The notes beneath the pieces are model-generated. The model saw only the letters and a list, made by a program, of their open reading frames with translations, made no database searches and was not told where the DNA came from. Both the position numbers and the translations under genes were made by a program. From positions 978,604 to 1,042,603 of the forward strand of contig NZ_KB217483.1 in assembly GCF_000331305.1 (NCBI RefSeq): a stretch of DNA of 64,000 nucleotides. The letters run 5' to 3'. Source of the stretch: Calothrix sp. PCC 7103 (GTDB lineage Bacteria > Cyanobacteriota > Cyanobacteriia > Cyanobacteriales > Nostocaceae). Positions 44,267 to 51,902 of the stretch are shown one piece after another (positions within the stretch are counted from its first letter, which is position 1; each line of letters opens with the position of its first letter).

Positions 44267-44460
44267 GGCTCTTCCGTAGTTAGCGTGCTAAATATGTTAG
44301 AAAATTAGCTTATAATCCTTGCTATGCTTATCTTACAGCCATTATTAGCTTTATAAAAATAAAATTACTGAAATTTCAACTATAAGAGCCTGTAAGCCTT
44401 GAAAATAAAGGATAATTGTCGATTGTAATTAAAATTTAGCACGCTATATACGAAAGAACC
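44267..44460. mobile_element. 194-bp MITE derived from the ISL3 element
   Basis: Terminal repeats GGCTCTTCCGTAGTTAGCGT and GGTTCTTTCGTATATAGCGT (inverted) match at 23 of 27 bases through GTGCTAAAT, and match the ends of the element at 32903-34219. The interior has no coding capacity, so it would need the transposase in trans. Confidence 0.82.
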
Positions 44461-44576
44461 GTTGTAGCGACTACCACTTAAGTTGGAAAATGTGGCATAA
44501 GGATTATAATTCTACTTAAAAATGCTTTTTGGAAATATTAAGTATGATTGCGCGCTCATAACTTCATTCCAGTACC

Positions 44577-44894
44577 TTAATGTGTAAACTTATCCAATAA
44601 TCTGTTTAGATCATCAGGAAGATGAGAGTAATTATGTCGTTTATTTAACTCAGTACTAACAGTAGTAAAATTAACTTCGTCCAGCACGGCGCCTGACTCA
44701 GAGCTAACAAAAACAGTCCAATACTCGCCTACCAAACCCAAAAGTCCAATATCTACCATCCAATCGCCATTTTCAAATAACGTCGTTCCAAATAACTCAA
44801 ATAGATTATAATGTTGTGGTTTTACTTGCAGGTAGTCAAGTAGGTATTTAAACGCAGTTTCACAAGCTGTTGATTTATCAATCACTGTAGGCAA
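44577..44894 (-). CDS. Hypothetical protein, 105 residues
   Basis: A small soluble protein (MPTVIDKSTACETAFKYLLD, then GDWMVDIGLLGLVGEYWTVF and SSESGAVLDEVNFTTVSTEL). The middle resembles the strand pattern of PepSY-like or nuclear-transport-like small folds, but I do not recognise a family. It has a good start and is directly preceded, 21 bases upstream, by a perfect 7-1-7 palindrome. It is separated from the ABC operon above it by only about 50 bases, so it may be co-transcribed with that metal importer or independently metal-regulated. Confidence 0.6.
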   Translation of the reverse strand: MPTVIDKSTACETAFKYLLDYLQVKPQHYNLFELFGTTLFENGDWMVDIGLLGLVGEYWTVFVSSESGAVLDEVNFTTVSTELNKRHNYSHLPDDLNRLLDKFTH

Positions 44895-44915
44895 CTAAGG
44901 TACAAGGTAACAGAA

Positions 44916-44930
44916 TAATAATGATTATTA
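44916..44930. promoter_or_regulatory. Perfect 7-1-7 palindrome before the 105-residue protein
   Basis: TAATAAT-G-ATTATTA is an exact inverted repeat with one central base, like cyanobacterial Zur/Fur sites but with TAA instead of TGA at the ends. It lies between the end of the nik-type operon (44946) and the start at 44894. Confidence 0.5.
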
Positions 44931-44945
44931 TAAGCAAAATCTGTT

Positions 44946-45539
44946 TTAAAGATTAATTATCTGTCTACACAAGCGATTAATTAGAGCTTTATCATGGCTA
45001 ATAACTAAAATTCCTAGTTGATTATCGTGAGCGTATTCTTGAACTACTTGCCAAATTAGTACTTGAGTATTTGCGTCTAACATTGCCGTCATTTCATCTG
45101 CAATTAAATAGCGTGTATGATGATTGAGAATTCGCGCGACTGCTATTCTTTGTAATTCACCACCACTAAGTTCATGGGAAAAACGGTTAAGCCAGTTTTT
45201 ATTAATACTTAGTTTTTCTAGTAATTCTATTGTGGGTAATTTGCCTTCAGCAAGAATCCTGCGGATACGCCATCTCGGATTCATTGTCAGTTCTGGATTC
45301 TGGAATATTAATTGTATGGGTGAGTAACCGCGCGTTGGTACAGGTTCGTTGTCAATTGTAATTTTACCTTCTGTTGGTTTTAAGTATCCGGCAAGCAATT
45401 TACTTAAAGTTGTTTTACCAAACCCTGAAGGCGCCTGTAAGCCAATAATTTCACCGGGCGCAATTTGAATGTTAAAATCGCGTAGAATCCAGCGTTGATT
45501 TGATTGATAACGAAATGATAAGCCTTCACCTTTAAGCAT
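44946..45539 (-). CDS. Nickel/oligopeptide-type ABC ATPase (NikE/OppF-like)
   Basis: A 197-residue ATPase, shorter than the usual 250-330, because it lacks the C-terminal oligopeptide-transporter extension. Walker A APSGFGKTT, signature LSGGELQRIAVARI, Walker B LIADEMTAMLD and switch His VISHDKALINRL are present. The Q-loop reads IQLIFQNPELTMNP. It starts 11 bases after the preceding ATPase and ends the operon of receptor, two binding proteins, two permeases and two ATPases. Substrate is probably a metal-chelate. Confidence 0.88.
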   Translation of the reverse strand: MLKGEGLSFRYQSNQRWILRDFNIQIAPGEIIGLQAPSGFGKTTLSKLLAGYLKPTEGKITIDNEPVPTRGYSPIQLIFQNPELTMNPRWRIRRILAEGKLPTIELLEKLSINKNWLNRFSHELSGGELQRIAVARILNHHTRYLIADEMTAMLDANTQVLIWQVVQEYAHDNQLGILVISHDKALINRLCRQIINL

Positions 45540-45550
45540 GATTGTTATTT

Positions 45551-46357
45551 TTATACAAATAATGTGGGAATAAAATCATTTTGAGGTAAAGCTTTCCACA
45601 ATGCTTGTGTGTAAGGATGTTTTAGCTTTCCTTGTTTAAAGTCTGATGGTAGAACAACCTCTAATGTGGTTCCTTTGTAAAAAACAGCTACTTTATCAGC
45701 TACTTCTAAAGCTGCTAATAAGTCGTGAGTAATTAATATTACACCTTTACCTGCATTTGCTAGTTGTCGTAAATGATTAAGTGTTTCGGTAACTAATTCT
45801 GGATTTAAACTAGAAGTTGGTTCATCAGCTATTATTAAGTCAGGGTTTCCAATAGTGGCAGTAGCAACCAATACACGTCTTGCCATTCCTCCAGAAAGTT
45901 GGAATGGATATATTTTTTTGACTGATATATCTAACTCGTAGCGTTCAAGGATTTTATCAACAGCTTGTTTTGCATGGTTTGCTGATAAGCCATTTAAACG
46001 CGCAGCACGAGTAATGTGGGCGCCTACTGTCATTAATGGGTTAAGATAGCTAATAGATTGAGGAATTAGTGTAATTTCTTTTCCACGTAGTTTGATTTGA
46101 CGCTGTGGTGTAAGTATTTCCCCTTTATAAATTATTTCTCCTGTAATTGCTGCATTATCTGGTAATATCCCTAGTATGGCGTGAGCGAGCAAGCTTTTTC
46201 CTGAACCACTGGCGCCGACTACTGCTACTATTTGACTGGAATTAACTTCTAAATCTAAGTTTACAATAGCGGTTGATTGACTTTGGCTTAAAGCCGTATC
46301 GTACATTTTAAACTTAATGCTGAGATTTTGTACTGATAGCATTTTTGATAATATCAC
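45551..46357 (-). CDS. Nickel/oligopeptide-type ABC ATPase (NikD/OppD-like)
   Basis: A 268-residue ATPase with Walker A GASGSGKSL (Leu instead of Ser/Thr as the last residue), Q-loop LIPQSISYLNPLMTVG, signature LSGGMARRVLVATA (ARR in place of the usual Q/KQR, as in NikD-like proteins), Walker B LIIADEPTSSLNPE and switch His LITHDLLAALEVADK. It overlaps the upstream permease by four bases. The pair with the following gene energises import through the two permeases. Confidence 0.9.
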   Translation of the reverse strand: MILSKMLSVQNLSIKFKMYDTALSQSQSTAIVNLDLEVNSSQIVAVVGASGSGKSLLAHAILGILPDNAAITGEIIYKGEILTPQRQIKLRGKEITLIPQSISYLNPLMTVGAHITRAARLNGLSANHAKQAVDKILERYELDISVKKIYPFQLSGGMARRVLVATATIGNPDLIIADEPTSSLNPELVTETLNHLRQLANAGKGVILITHDLLAALEVADKVAVFYKGTTLEVVLPSDFKQGKLKHPYTQALWKALPQNDFIPTLFV

Positions 46358-47220
46358 TCCTGACTTGTTTTAGGGTCGAGCAACGCGCGTAAGCTTTGAC
46401 CCAAAATTTCAAACGTTTGCACTGCAATTAATAATGCAACACCCGGTAATACTGCTAACCACCAATAACCAGCAGATAAATAACGCATTGACTCTGATAA
46501 AATAATTCCTATCGCTGGAGTTTCTGGAGAAATTCCTAATCCTAAAAAGGTTAAACCTGCTTCATGAAGAATTGCATGAGGGAATAATAAAACTAAGCCG
46601 ACTAAAAACTGCGGAACTAAATGAGGCAACATATGATGATAGGCTATCCACAATGGAGAATGTCCTAATTTAGCAGAAAGTTGTACATAGTCAGAGCTTT
46701 TGACTTGAAAAACCTCCGCGCGCAATATTCTAGCTAAACCCGACCAATGTGTTAAGGCAATAGAAATTATTAAACCTCTTGTACCACCACCTGCTGCAAA
46801 GGCGACTAAAATTATCAATACTAAGTGTGGTAAACTAAAAAATACATCTATTATCCAAGTAATAACTGCATCAACTCTACCTCCTAATGTCGCTGAAATA
46901 GTTCCAAGTATTAAGCCGAATATTGCGCTGACTGTTGCTGTTAACAAACCTACCCATAAACTCAAATTTAAACCATGTAAAGTGCGAACTAGCATATCGC
47001 GACCTAACCAGTCAGTACCAAAAGGATGTGCTAAAGTTGGTGGTTGATTTCGTGTTGACAGGGAAATTTCTAAACCTTCCGAACTAATAATGTGGGTAAT
47101 TAATAATAAAACACTTAAAATTAGTGTACACAAGCCAATCATCACCAAGATGCGACTACGACGGTTACTAAAAGAAAATCCGCGTAAAAATGAAAATGGA
47201 GATTTTGTTAAAGAAATCAT
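46354..47220 (-). CDS. Nickel/oligopeptide-type ABC permease (NikC/OppC-like)
   Basis: A 288-residue permease with a long first helix (RILVMIGLCTLILSVLLLIT), the N-terminal LAHPFGTDWLGRDMLVRTLH motif that is hallmark for OppC/NikC, and the EAA loop region (YVQLSAKLGHSPLWIAYHHM). It starts two bases after the previous permease's end and overlaps the ATPase gene, so the operon is tightly coupled. Confidence 0.92.
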   Translation of the reverse strand: MISLTKSPFSFLRGFSFSNRRSRILVMIGLCTLILSVLLLITHIISSEGLEISLSTRNQPPTLAHPFGTDWLGRDMLVRTLHGLNLSLWVGLLTATVSAIFGLILGTISATLGGRVDAVITWIIDVFFSLPHLVLIILVAFAAGGGTRGLIISIALTHWSGLARILRAEVFQVKSSDYVQLSAKLGHSPLWIAYHHMLPHLVPQFLVGLVLLFPHAILHEAGLTFLGLGISPETPAIGIILSESMRYLSAGYWWLAVLPGVALLIAVQTFEILGQSLRALLDPKTSQE

Positions 47221-47222
47221 AA

Positions 47223-48218
47223 TTATCTTTTCTTATTTCCAATACGAATGCGAGGGTCAATTATTTGGTAACTTAAATCAGCAAGACTATTACCAGTGAA
47301 TACGAAAATAGCACTAAAGAAGACAATTCCGACTAGTAAAGGAACATCACTTTTAAGCGCAGCTTGGGTAGTCGCATCACCTAAACCAGGATAGCCAAAT
47401 ACTCTTTCTGCAAGTACAGAACCTCCAAATAATTCACTCAAACTGGCAAATTGTAGCGTAATAGCAGGTAAAGCAATATTTCGTAAACCGTGATGCCAAA
47501 TAAATCCTGTTTTTGTTTCGCCTTGAGCAAAAGCGAATAAAGCATAATTACTATGTATAATTTCAATTAGCTTCTCGCGCGTATGCAAGGCAATATTTGC
47601 AACTCCTGCTAAACTCAAAGTTAATGCAGGTAAAAATAAATGTTGCAATCGTTCCCAATTAGTAACATCTTTAAGCAAAACTCCAACAGGTGCCGCGCAA
47701 CAAATAGGAGCAATTTGCCATTGAACAGCAAAAACATTCAGTAAAAGTAATCCTACCCAAAAAGTCGGACTCGATGCCAAAGTAAAACAATAAAAGCGAA
47801 TAGCTCTATCTATAACCGAATTTTCTTTTGCTCCAGCGATAATACCTAGAATGGCGCCAAAAATACCCGAAAGCAGCCAAGCTAAAGCCATCAAAGCTAA
47901 AGATGCTCCAAAGCGAGTAGCTATTACATCAGCAACAGATTGGTTATAAGTCATTGACTCTCCCCAATTACCTTTAATAAGTTGTCCCAACCAAAGGAAA
48001 AAACGAATGTACATCGGTTTATCTAATCCCCAGCGTTGAGCTATTAACTCACGTTGTTCAGATGTCATCGATAATCGACGCGCGGCGCCGACATAAGCAT
48101 CAATTGGGTCTATAGGTGATAAACTAACTAAAACAAAAGTCGCAATTGAAACTGCGAATAAGAGCAGAAACAAATGTAACAGCCTTCTTAAACTAAAATT
48201 TAATAAAGAGTTGAGCAT
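47223..48218 (-). CDS. Nickel/oligopeptide-type ABC permease (NikB/OppB-like)
   Basis: A 331-residue permease beginning FSLRRLLHLFLLLFAVSIAT, followed by the LSPIDPIDAYVG segment that is usual for OppB/NikB (GDP-like loop), RWGLDKPMYIRFFLWLGQLI and the EAA loop HGLRNIALPAITLQFASLSE. FGGSVLAERVFGYPGLGDAT is the conserved late block. It lies 27 bases after the binding-protein gene. It pairs with the next permease to make the channel. Confidence 0.92.
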   Translation of the reverse strand: MLNSLLNFSLRRLLHLFLLLFAVSIATFVLVSLSPIDPIDAYVGAARRLSMTSEQRELIAQRWGLDKPMYIRFFLWLGQLIKGNWGESMTYNQSVADVIATRFGASLALMALAWLLSGIFGAILGIIAGAKENSVIDRAIRFYCFTLASSPTFWVGLLLLNVFAVQWQIAPICCAAPVGVLLKDVTNWERLQHLFLPALTLSLAGVANIALHTREKLIEIIHSNYALFAFAQGETKTGFIWHHGLRNIALPAITLQFASLSELFGGSVLAERVFGYPGLGDATTQAALKSDVPLLVGIVFFSAIFVFTGNSLADLSYQIIDPRIRIGNKKR

Positions 48219-48245
48219 ATTTTATATATTTAACCTTTAAGTTTT

Positions 48246-49844
48246 TTAACATACCCATTTCCAATCACTTAAATTGTCCATAAGCAATCTACCCCAACTT
48301 TTTTTTTCATCAGGTGGAATACCAATATCCAAACATTTACTGACAAAATAAGTATCATTTGTATTTACTAGCCAAGCAGAAGCTGCATCACCTTTAACAC
48401 TTACTCCTGTTTCTCCATTCCACTGTACTTGTTTCCAAAAACTATTAGCTTCTTGCTCAGAAGCAGCAGTCAAAGCTTTTTCAATTGCTTCATCAACACT
48501 TTTATTTGAGTAGTAACCAGGGTTTTGAAAATCACCCTTTGCCATTGCAGTATGATAAAAAAACTGCAAATCTTGGGGGTCACGGGTTCCCATAGCATAC
48601 ATTACTACATTACTATGCATTCGCCGATCTATTTCTGCCCAACTTTTTCCTTCGACATTTACTTTAATTCCTGTGGGTTCAAGCATTTGTGCTACAGCTA
48701 AAGCTAATCCCTGACGAATAGGTTCATTTGCTGGGTAAAGCAGACTAAATTCCGCTTTTTGTCCTTGCTTTTCTAAAATTCTATCATCATCAGTGTCCTT
48801 CCAACCTGCATCAGTAAGAATTTGTTTAGCTGTTTCGACGTTGTTATCTTGAAAAGTAGATGTTGTCTCCTCCCAAGGAAAACCAGTTGCAACAGCACCA
48901 TATGCAGGCGAGCCATAACCCTGTAAAATGTCTTTTACGAGTTTTTGACGGTCGATAGCATAGTTAACAGCTTGACGTATTGCTCTATCTGCGGTGATAT
49001 CATTACCAATTAAGTTACCTTTAGGGGTTTTTCTTCCTTGATTGGGAACAGTGGGAAACATTAGACCATAATGACCTTTATTTTTAGTCACATACAAATT
49101 CATTCCCTCAATCTTTTGTGAAGCGAGGAATTGGGGAGCTTGAGCTAATTGTAATTTTCCTGCTTTTGCTGCTGCAAATACCGAATCTCCAGCGGTAAAT
49201 AAAATTACTACACGCTGAATTTGAGGTTTTTTACCATAATAGTAAGGATTTGCTTCGATAATTAATTGCTGAGTGTTATCCCATTGTACTAGTTTATAGG
49301 CGCCGGAACCAATCGGATTACGAGGAAAATTTTCATTATACTTATGTTTTGGTACAATTCCAATGGTGGTTAACTTGTTTAAAAAGGTAAATTCAGGTTG
49401 TTTGAGTCGCAATTCCAGTTCATAATTACTTGTAGCAGCAGCTTTCTCTAAAATGCTCAAATCTACTAACCCTGCATTTTGCTTAATTTGATTAAAGGTA
49501 AAAGCAACATCGGAAGCAGTTAGAGGTACACTATCAGAAAAACGAGCATCTTGACGAATTTTAATTTTCCAAACTTTGCGGTCATCGCTCAAATTATAAC
49601 TTTCTGCTAAGTCATTTATCAACTCCATATTTTCATCGCGACGCAGTAAAGTACTAAAAAAGAGAGGGTTTCCGTAGTAGTTCCATCCTTGGGTTGGGTC
49701 AAATCCTTCTTTTGCACTTACATCCCAACCGGGAGCAATAATTATTTGTGATTTTGCTTGAACAGCAGTTGCAGATGTCTTAAATATATTTTGACTACAT
49801 CCAAAAACTTGCATTAGTACTAAAACAATTATTAACCAACTCAC
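48246..49844 (-). CDS. Nickel/oligopeptide-type substrate-binding lipoprotein (first of two)
   Basis: A 532-residue family 5 binding protein (NikA/DppA/CntA type). The start is GTG 49844; the signal MSWLIIVLVLMQVFGC ends in a lipobox Cys. KIRQDARFSDSVPLTASDVA and FPRNPIGSGAYKLVQWDNTQ are family hallmarks. NRNAIRQAVNYAIDRQKLVK-like sequence lies about residue 290. It is about half identical by eye to the next upstream paralog at 50202-51860. Family members bind peptides, nickel-histidine or opine metallophores; a TonB receptor in the same operon favours a metal chelate. Confidence 0.9.
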   Translation of the reverse strand: MSWLIIVLVLMQVFGCSQNIFKTSATAVQAKSQIIIAPGWDVSAKEGFDPTQGWNYYGNPLFFSTLLRRDENMELINDLAESYNLSDDRKVWKIKIRQDARFSDSVPLTASDVAFTFNQIKQNAGLVDLSILEKAAATSNYELELRLKQPEFTFLNKLTTIGIVPKHKYNENFPRNPIGSGAYKLVQWDNTQQLIIEANPYYYGKKPQIQRVVILFTAGDSVFAAAKAGKLQLAQAPQFLASQKIEGMNLYVTKNKGHYGLMFPTVPNQGRKTPKGNLIGNDITADRAIRQAVNYAIDRQKLVKDILQGYGSPAYGAVATGFPWEETTSTFQDNNVETAKQILTDAGWKDTDDDRILEKQGQKAEFSLLYPANEPIRQGLALAVAQMLEPTGIKVNVEGKSWAEIDRRMHSNVVMYAMGTRDPQDLQFFYHTAMAKGDFQNPGYYSNKSVDEAIEKALTAASEQEANSFWKQVQWNGETGVSVKGDAASAWLVNTNDTYFVSKCLDIGIPPDEKKSWGRLLMDNLSDWKWVC

Positions 49845-49848
49845 TAAA

Positions 49849-49867
49849 TAGAATGATTATCAATATT
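49849..49867 (-). promoter_or_regulatory. Fur-like box before the first binding-protein gene
   Basis: On the minus strand AATATTGATAATCATTCTA matches the classical 19-bp Fur box (GATAATGATAATCATTATC) at about 14 positions. It ends five bases before the GTG start, so a repressor here could block an internal promoter of the operon. Confidence 0.5.
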
Positions 49868-49940
49868 AGTTTGAGTTAAAAGTTTTCTATGATACTTTTA
49901 TTTATATAGCATTCCTATATGAATTGTAAAAATTTATCCC

Positions 49941-49970
49941 CGTAGAGACGCGATTAATCGCGTCTCTACA
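49941..49970. repeat. 30-bp palindrome, second copy
   Basis: CGTAGAGACGCGATTAATCG followed by CGTCTCTACA is a perfect palindrome apart from its first base. It is identical to 23301-23330. Partial relatives occur at 26889-26912 and 59204-59219. It is a dispersed intergenic repeat. Confidence 0.85.
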
Positions 49971-50047
49971 ACGCACGGTTTTCACGAATGATTTAGGACT
50001 GCTATAGTTTGAAATTCTGCTCAAAAATAGAATTTTGACCTGTATTG

Positions 50048-50101
50048 CTAAAACACGCGCAAAAATTGCATTAGTACTAAAACAATTATCAACCAACTCA
50101 T
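50048..50101 (-). pseudogene. Duplicated start of a binding-protein gene
   Basis: ATG 50101 reads MSWLIIVLVLMQFLRVF and stops. The first 12 residues are identical to the signal peptide of the protein at 48246-49844, and the DNA is nearly identical over about 45 bases. It is a leftover of a duplicated or deleted binding-protein gene. The rest of the 357-base gap (49845-50201) contains only the palindrome and Fur-like box. Confidence 0.7.
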
Positions 50102-50201
50102 TAACCATATTAATCTTTGTGATTTGAACTGTAATGTAACACATTCACTTTGGTCGGTGGTTTTTTTTAAGAGATAAGCATATATATCTTTATTTGTAAT
50201 T

Positions 50202-51860
50202 TTACATTTTTTGACATACCCACTTCCAATTAGTAATATTAATTATGATTGAACTATTGTAACTACTGGATGTTTGATTATCCATACCAATATCTAAACA
50301 AGAGCTAATAAAATAAGTTTGATTAAGGTTAACGAGCCAAGCAGATGCGCTATCTCCTAAAGTTATAGGGCCAGTTTTCCCATTCCATTGAGCTTGTTTC
50401 CAGTATTGAAGTGCTTCATTTTCTGATGCAGCTGCCATTCCTTTGTCAAGTGCTTGGTCAACACTTTGATTTGAGTAGTAACCAGAATTTCGCCAGTCAC
50501 CTTGAGCTGCTGAACTATGATATAAATTATATAACTCTAAAGGGTCATATATTCCCCAAGGAAATAAACCAACATCCCTATGCATTCTTCGAGAAATATC
50601 CGACCAACTTTTTCCTTCGACATTAACTTTGATGCCAGCATATTTAAGCATTTGAGAAATAGCTAACGCTAGTCCTTGGGAAGTATTATTGTCGATTGGA
50701 TAAACAATTTTAAACTTTGCTGTTATTCCTTCTTTTTCAACTATTCCATCACCGTCATTATCCTTCCATCCGTCTGATGCAAGAATTTGCTTTGCTTTAT
50801 TCAAATTTCCATCTTTAATTACTGCGCTAGATACATCCCAAGGCAAACCACTGGCTGGGCTATAAGAGGGAAACCCATAACCTTCTAATACTCCTGCGAC
50901 TAATTCTTTACGATTAATTGCATAGTTAACGGCTTGACGAATTGCACGATTTGCAGTCACATTATTGCCAATTGGATTTCCTTGAGCGGTTTTACGACCT
51001 GTGTCTGGGACGTAAGGAAACATTAAGCCTAGACGAGAATAGGTTTTCAAAATATGCAATTTCATCCCCGCAATTGATTTGTTTGCAAGAAATGGAGGAA
51101 TATTAGCAAGCTGAATTCTACCTGCTTTTGCAGCTGTAAATACTGCATCGCCTTTAATGAATAGAAATACTATACGTTTTATTGCAGGTTGATTACCGTA
51201 GTAGTTGGGGTTTGCTTCAACTATCATTTGCTGCCCTTCATCCCACTGCACCAGTTGATAAGGTCCCGAACCAATAGGATGACGCCCGTAATTTGAATTG
51301 TAAGCGTGTTTTGGTACAATTCCTAATTGAGTAATGCGGTTAATAAAGGTGATTTGTGGTTTTTTCAAGTATAACTTAACTTCATAAGTACTTTTCGCAA
51401 CTGCTTTATCTAGTACTGTTACATCAGTCAACCCAGCATTCTCTTTTGCTTTATTAAATGTGTAAGCAACATCTTCTGCTGTTAGGGGTTTATTATCCGA
51501 AAAGCGAACATCTGGACGAATGTTGAAAGTCCAAACTTTTTTATCAGCACTAAGAGTATAACTTTGTGCCAAATCGTTAAGTAGTTGATGATTCTTGTCT
51601 CGACGTAATAAAGTACTTTGGAATAAGGGAGGGTCATGATATCCCCAACCGAGTATCGGGTCAAATCCTGTTGGTGAATCTCCCCACCCTAAACCAATTA
51701 CAATTTGATTTTGAGAACCCTTGCTTTGAGATATTTTATTTTTGTGTAAAGCTTGATTACATGCAGTCAGAAAAGTTACTAAAATTATTCCCAACAAACA
51801 AAATGTAATGTATTTTCGCTTGATACAACATTTATAAATACTCAGCAGCTTAATTCTCAT
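50202..51860 (-). CDS. Nickel/oligopeptide-type substrate-binding lipoprotein (second of two)
   Basis: A 552-residue family 5 binding protein with signal ITFCLLGIILVTFLTAC giving a lipobox. It shows the same hallmarks as its paralog downstream (NIRPDVRFSDNKPLTAEDVA, YGRHPIGSGPYQLVQWDEGQ, NRAIRQAVNYAINRKELVAG). The two proteins align throughout, so they arose by tandem duplication. Each may bind a different form of the ligand, or they may share the permease. GGCGCC is absent from this gene and scarce in the surrounding operon. It starts 42 bases after the receptor gene stop. Confidence 0.9.
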   Translation of the reverse strand: MRIKLLSIYKCCIKRKYITFCLLGIILVTFLTACNQALHKNKISQSKGSQNQIVIGLGWGDSPTGFDPILGWGYHDPPLFQSTLLRRDKNHQLLNDLAQSYTLSADKKVWTFNIRPDVRFSDNKPLTAEDVAYTFNKAKENAGLTDVTVLDKAVAKSTYEVKLYLKKPQITFINRITQLGIVPKHAYNSNYGRHPIGSGPYQLVQWDEGQQMIVEANPNYYGNQPAIKRIVFLFIKGDAVFTAAKAGRIQLANIPPFLANKSIAGMKLHILKTYSRLGLMFPYVPDTGRKTAQGNPIGNNVTANRAIRQAVNYAINRKELVAGVLEGYGFPSYSPASGLPWDVSSAVIKDGNLNKAKQILASDGWKDNDGDGIVEKEGITAKFKIVYPIDNNTSQGLALAISQMLKYAGIKVNVEGKSWSDISRRMHRDVGLFPWGIYDPLELYNLYHSSAAQGDWRNSGYYSNQSVDQALDKGMAAASENEALQYWKQAQWNGKTGPITLGDSASAWLVNLNQTYFISSCLDIGMDNQTSSSYNSSIIINITNWKWVCQKM

Positions 51861-51902
51861 TTGTTGTAGAAATTATTTGATAAAACACTTGATTATATCA
51901 TT

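Noticed and set aside
44056-44283. 75-residue hydrophobic plus-strand frame above the riboswitch
   Set aside because: It runs into the MITE end, lies over a likely promoter/operator region and has no ribosome-binding site or family resemblance.
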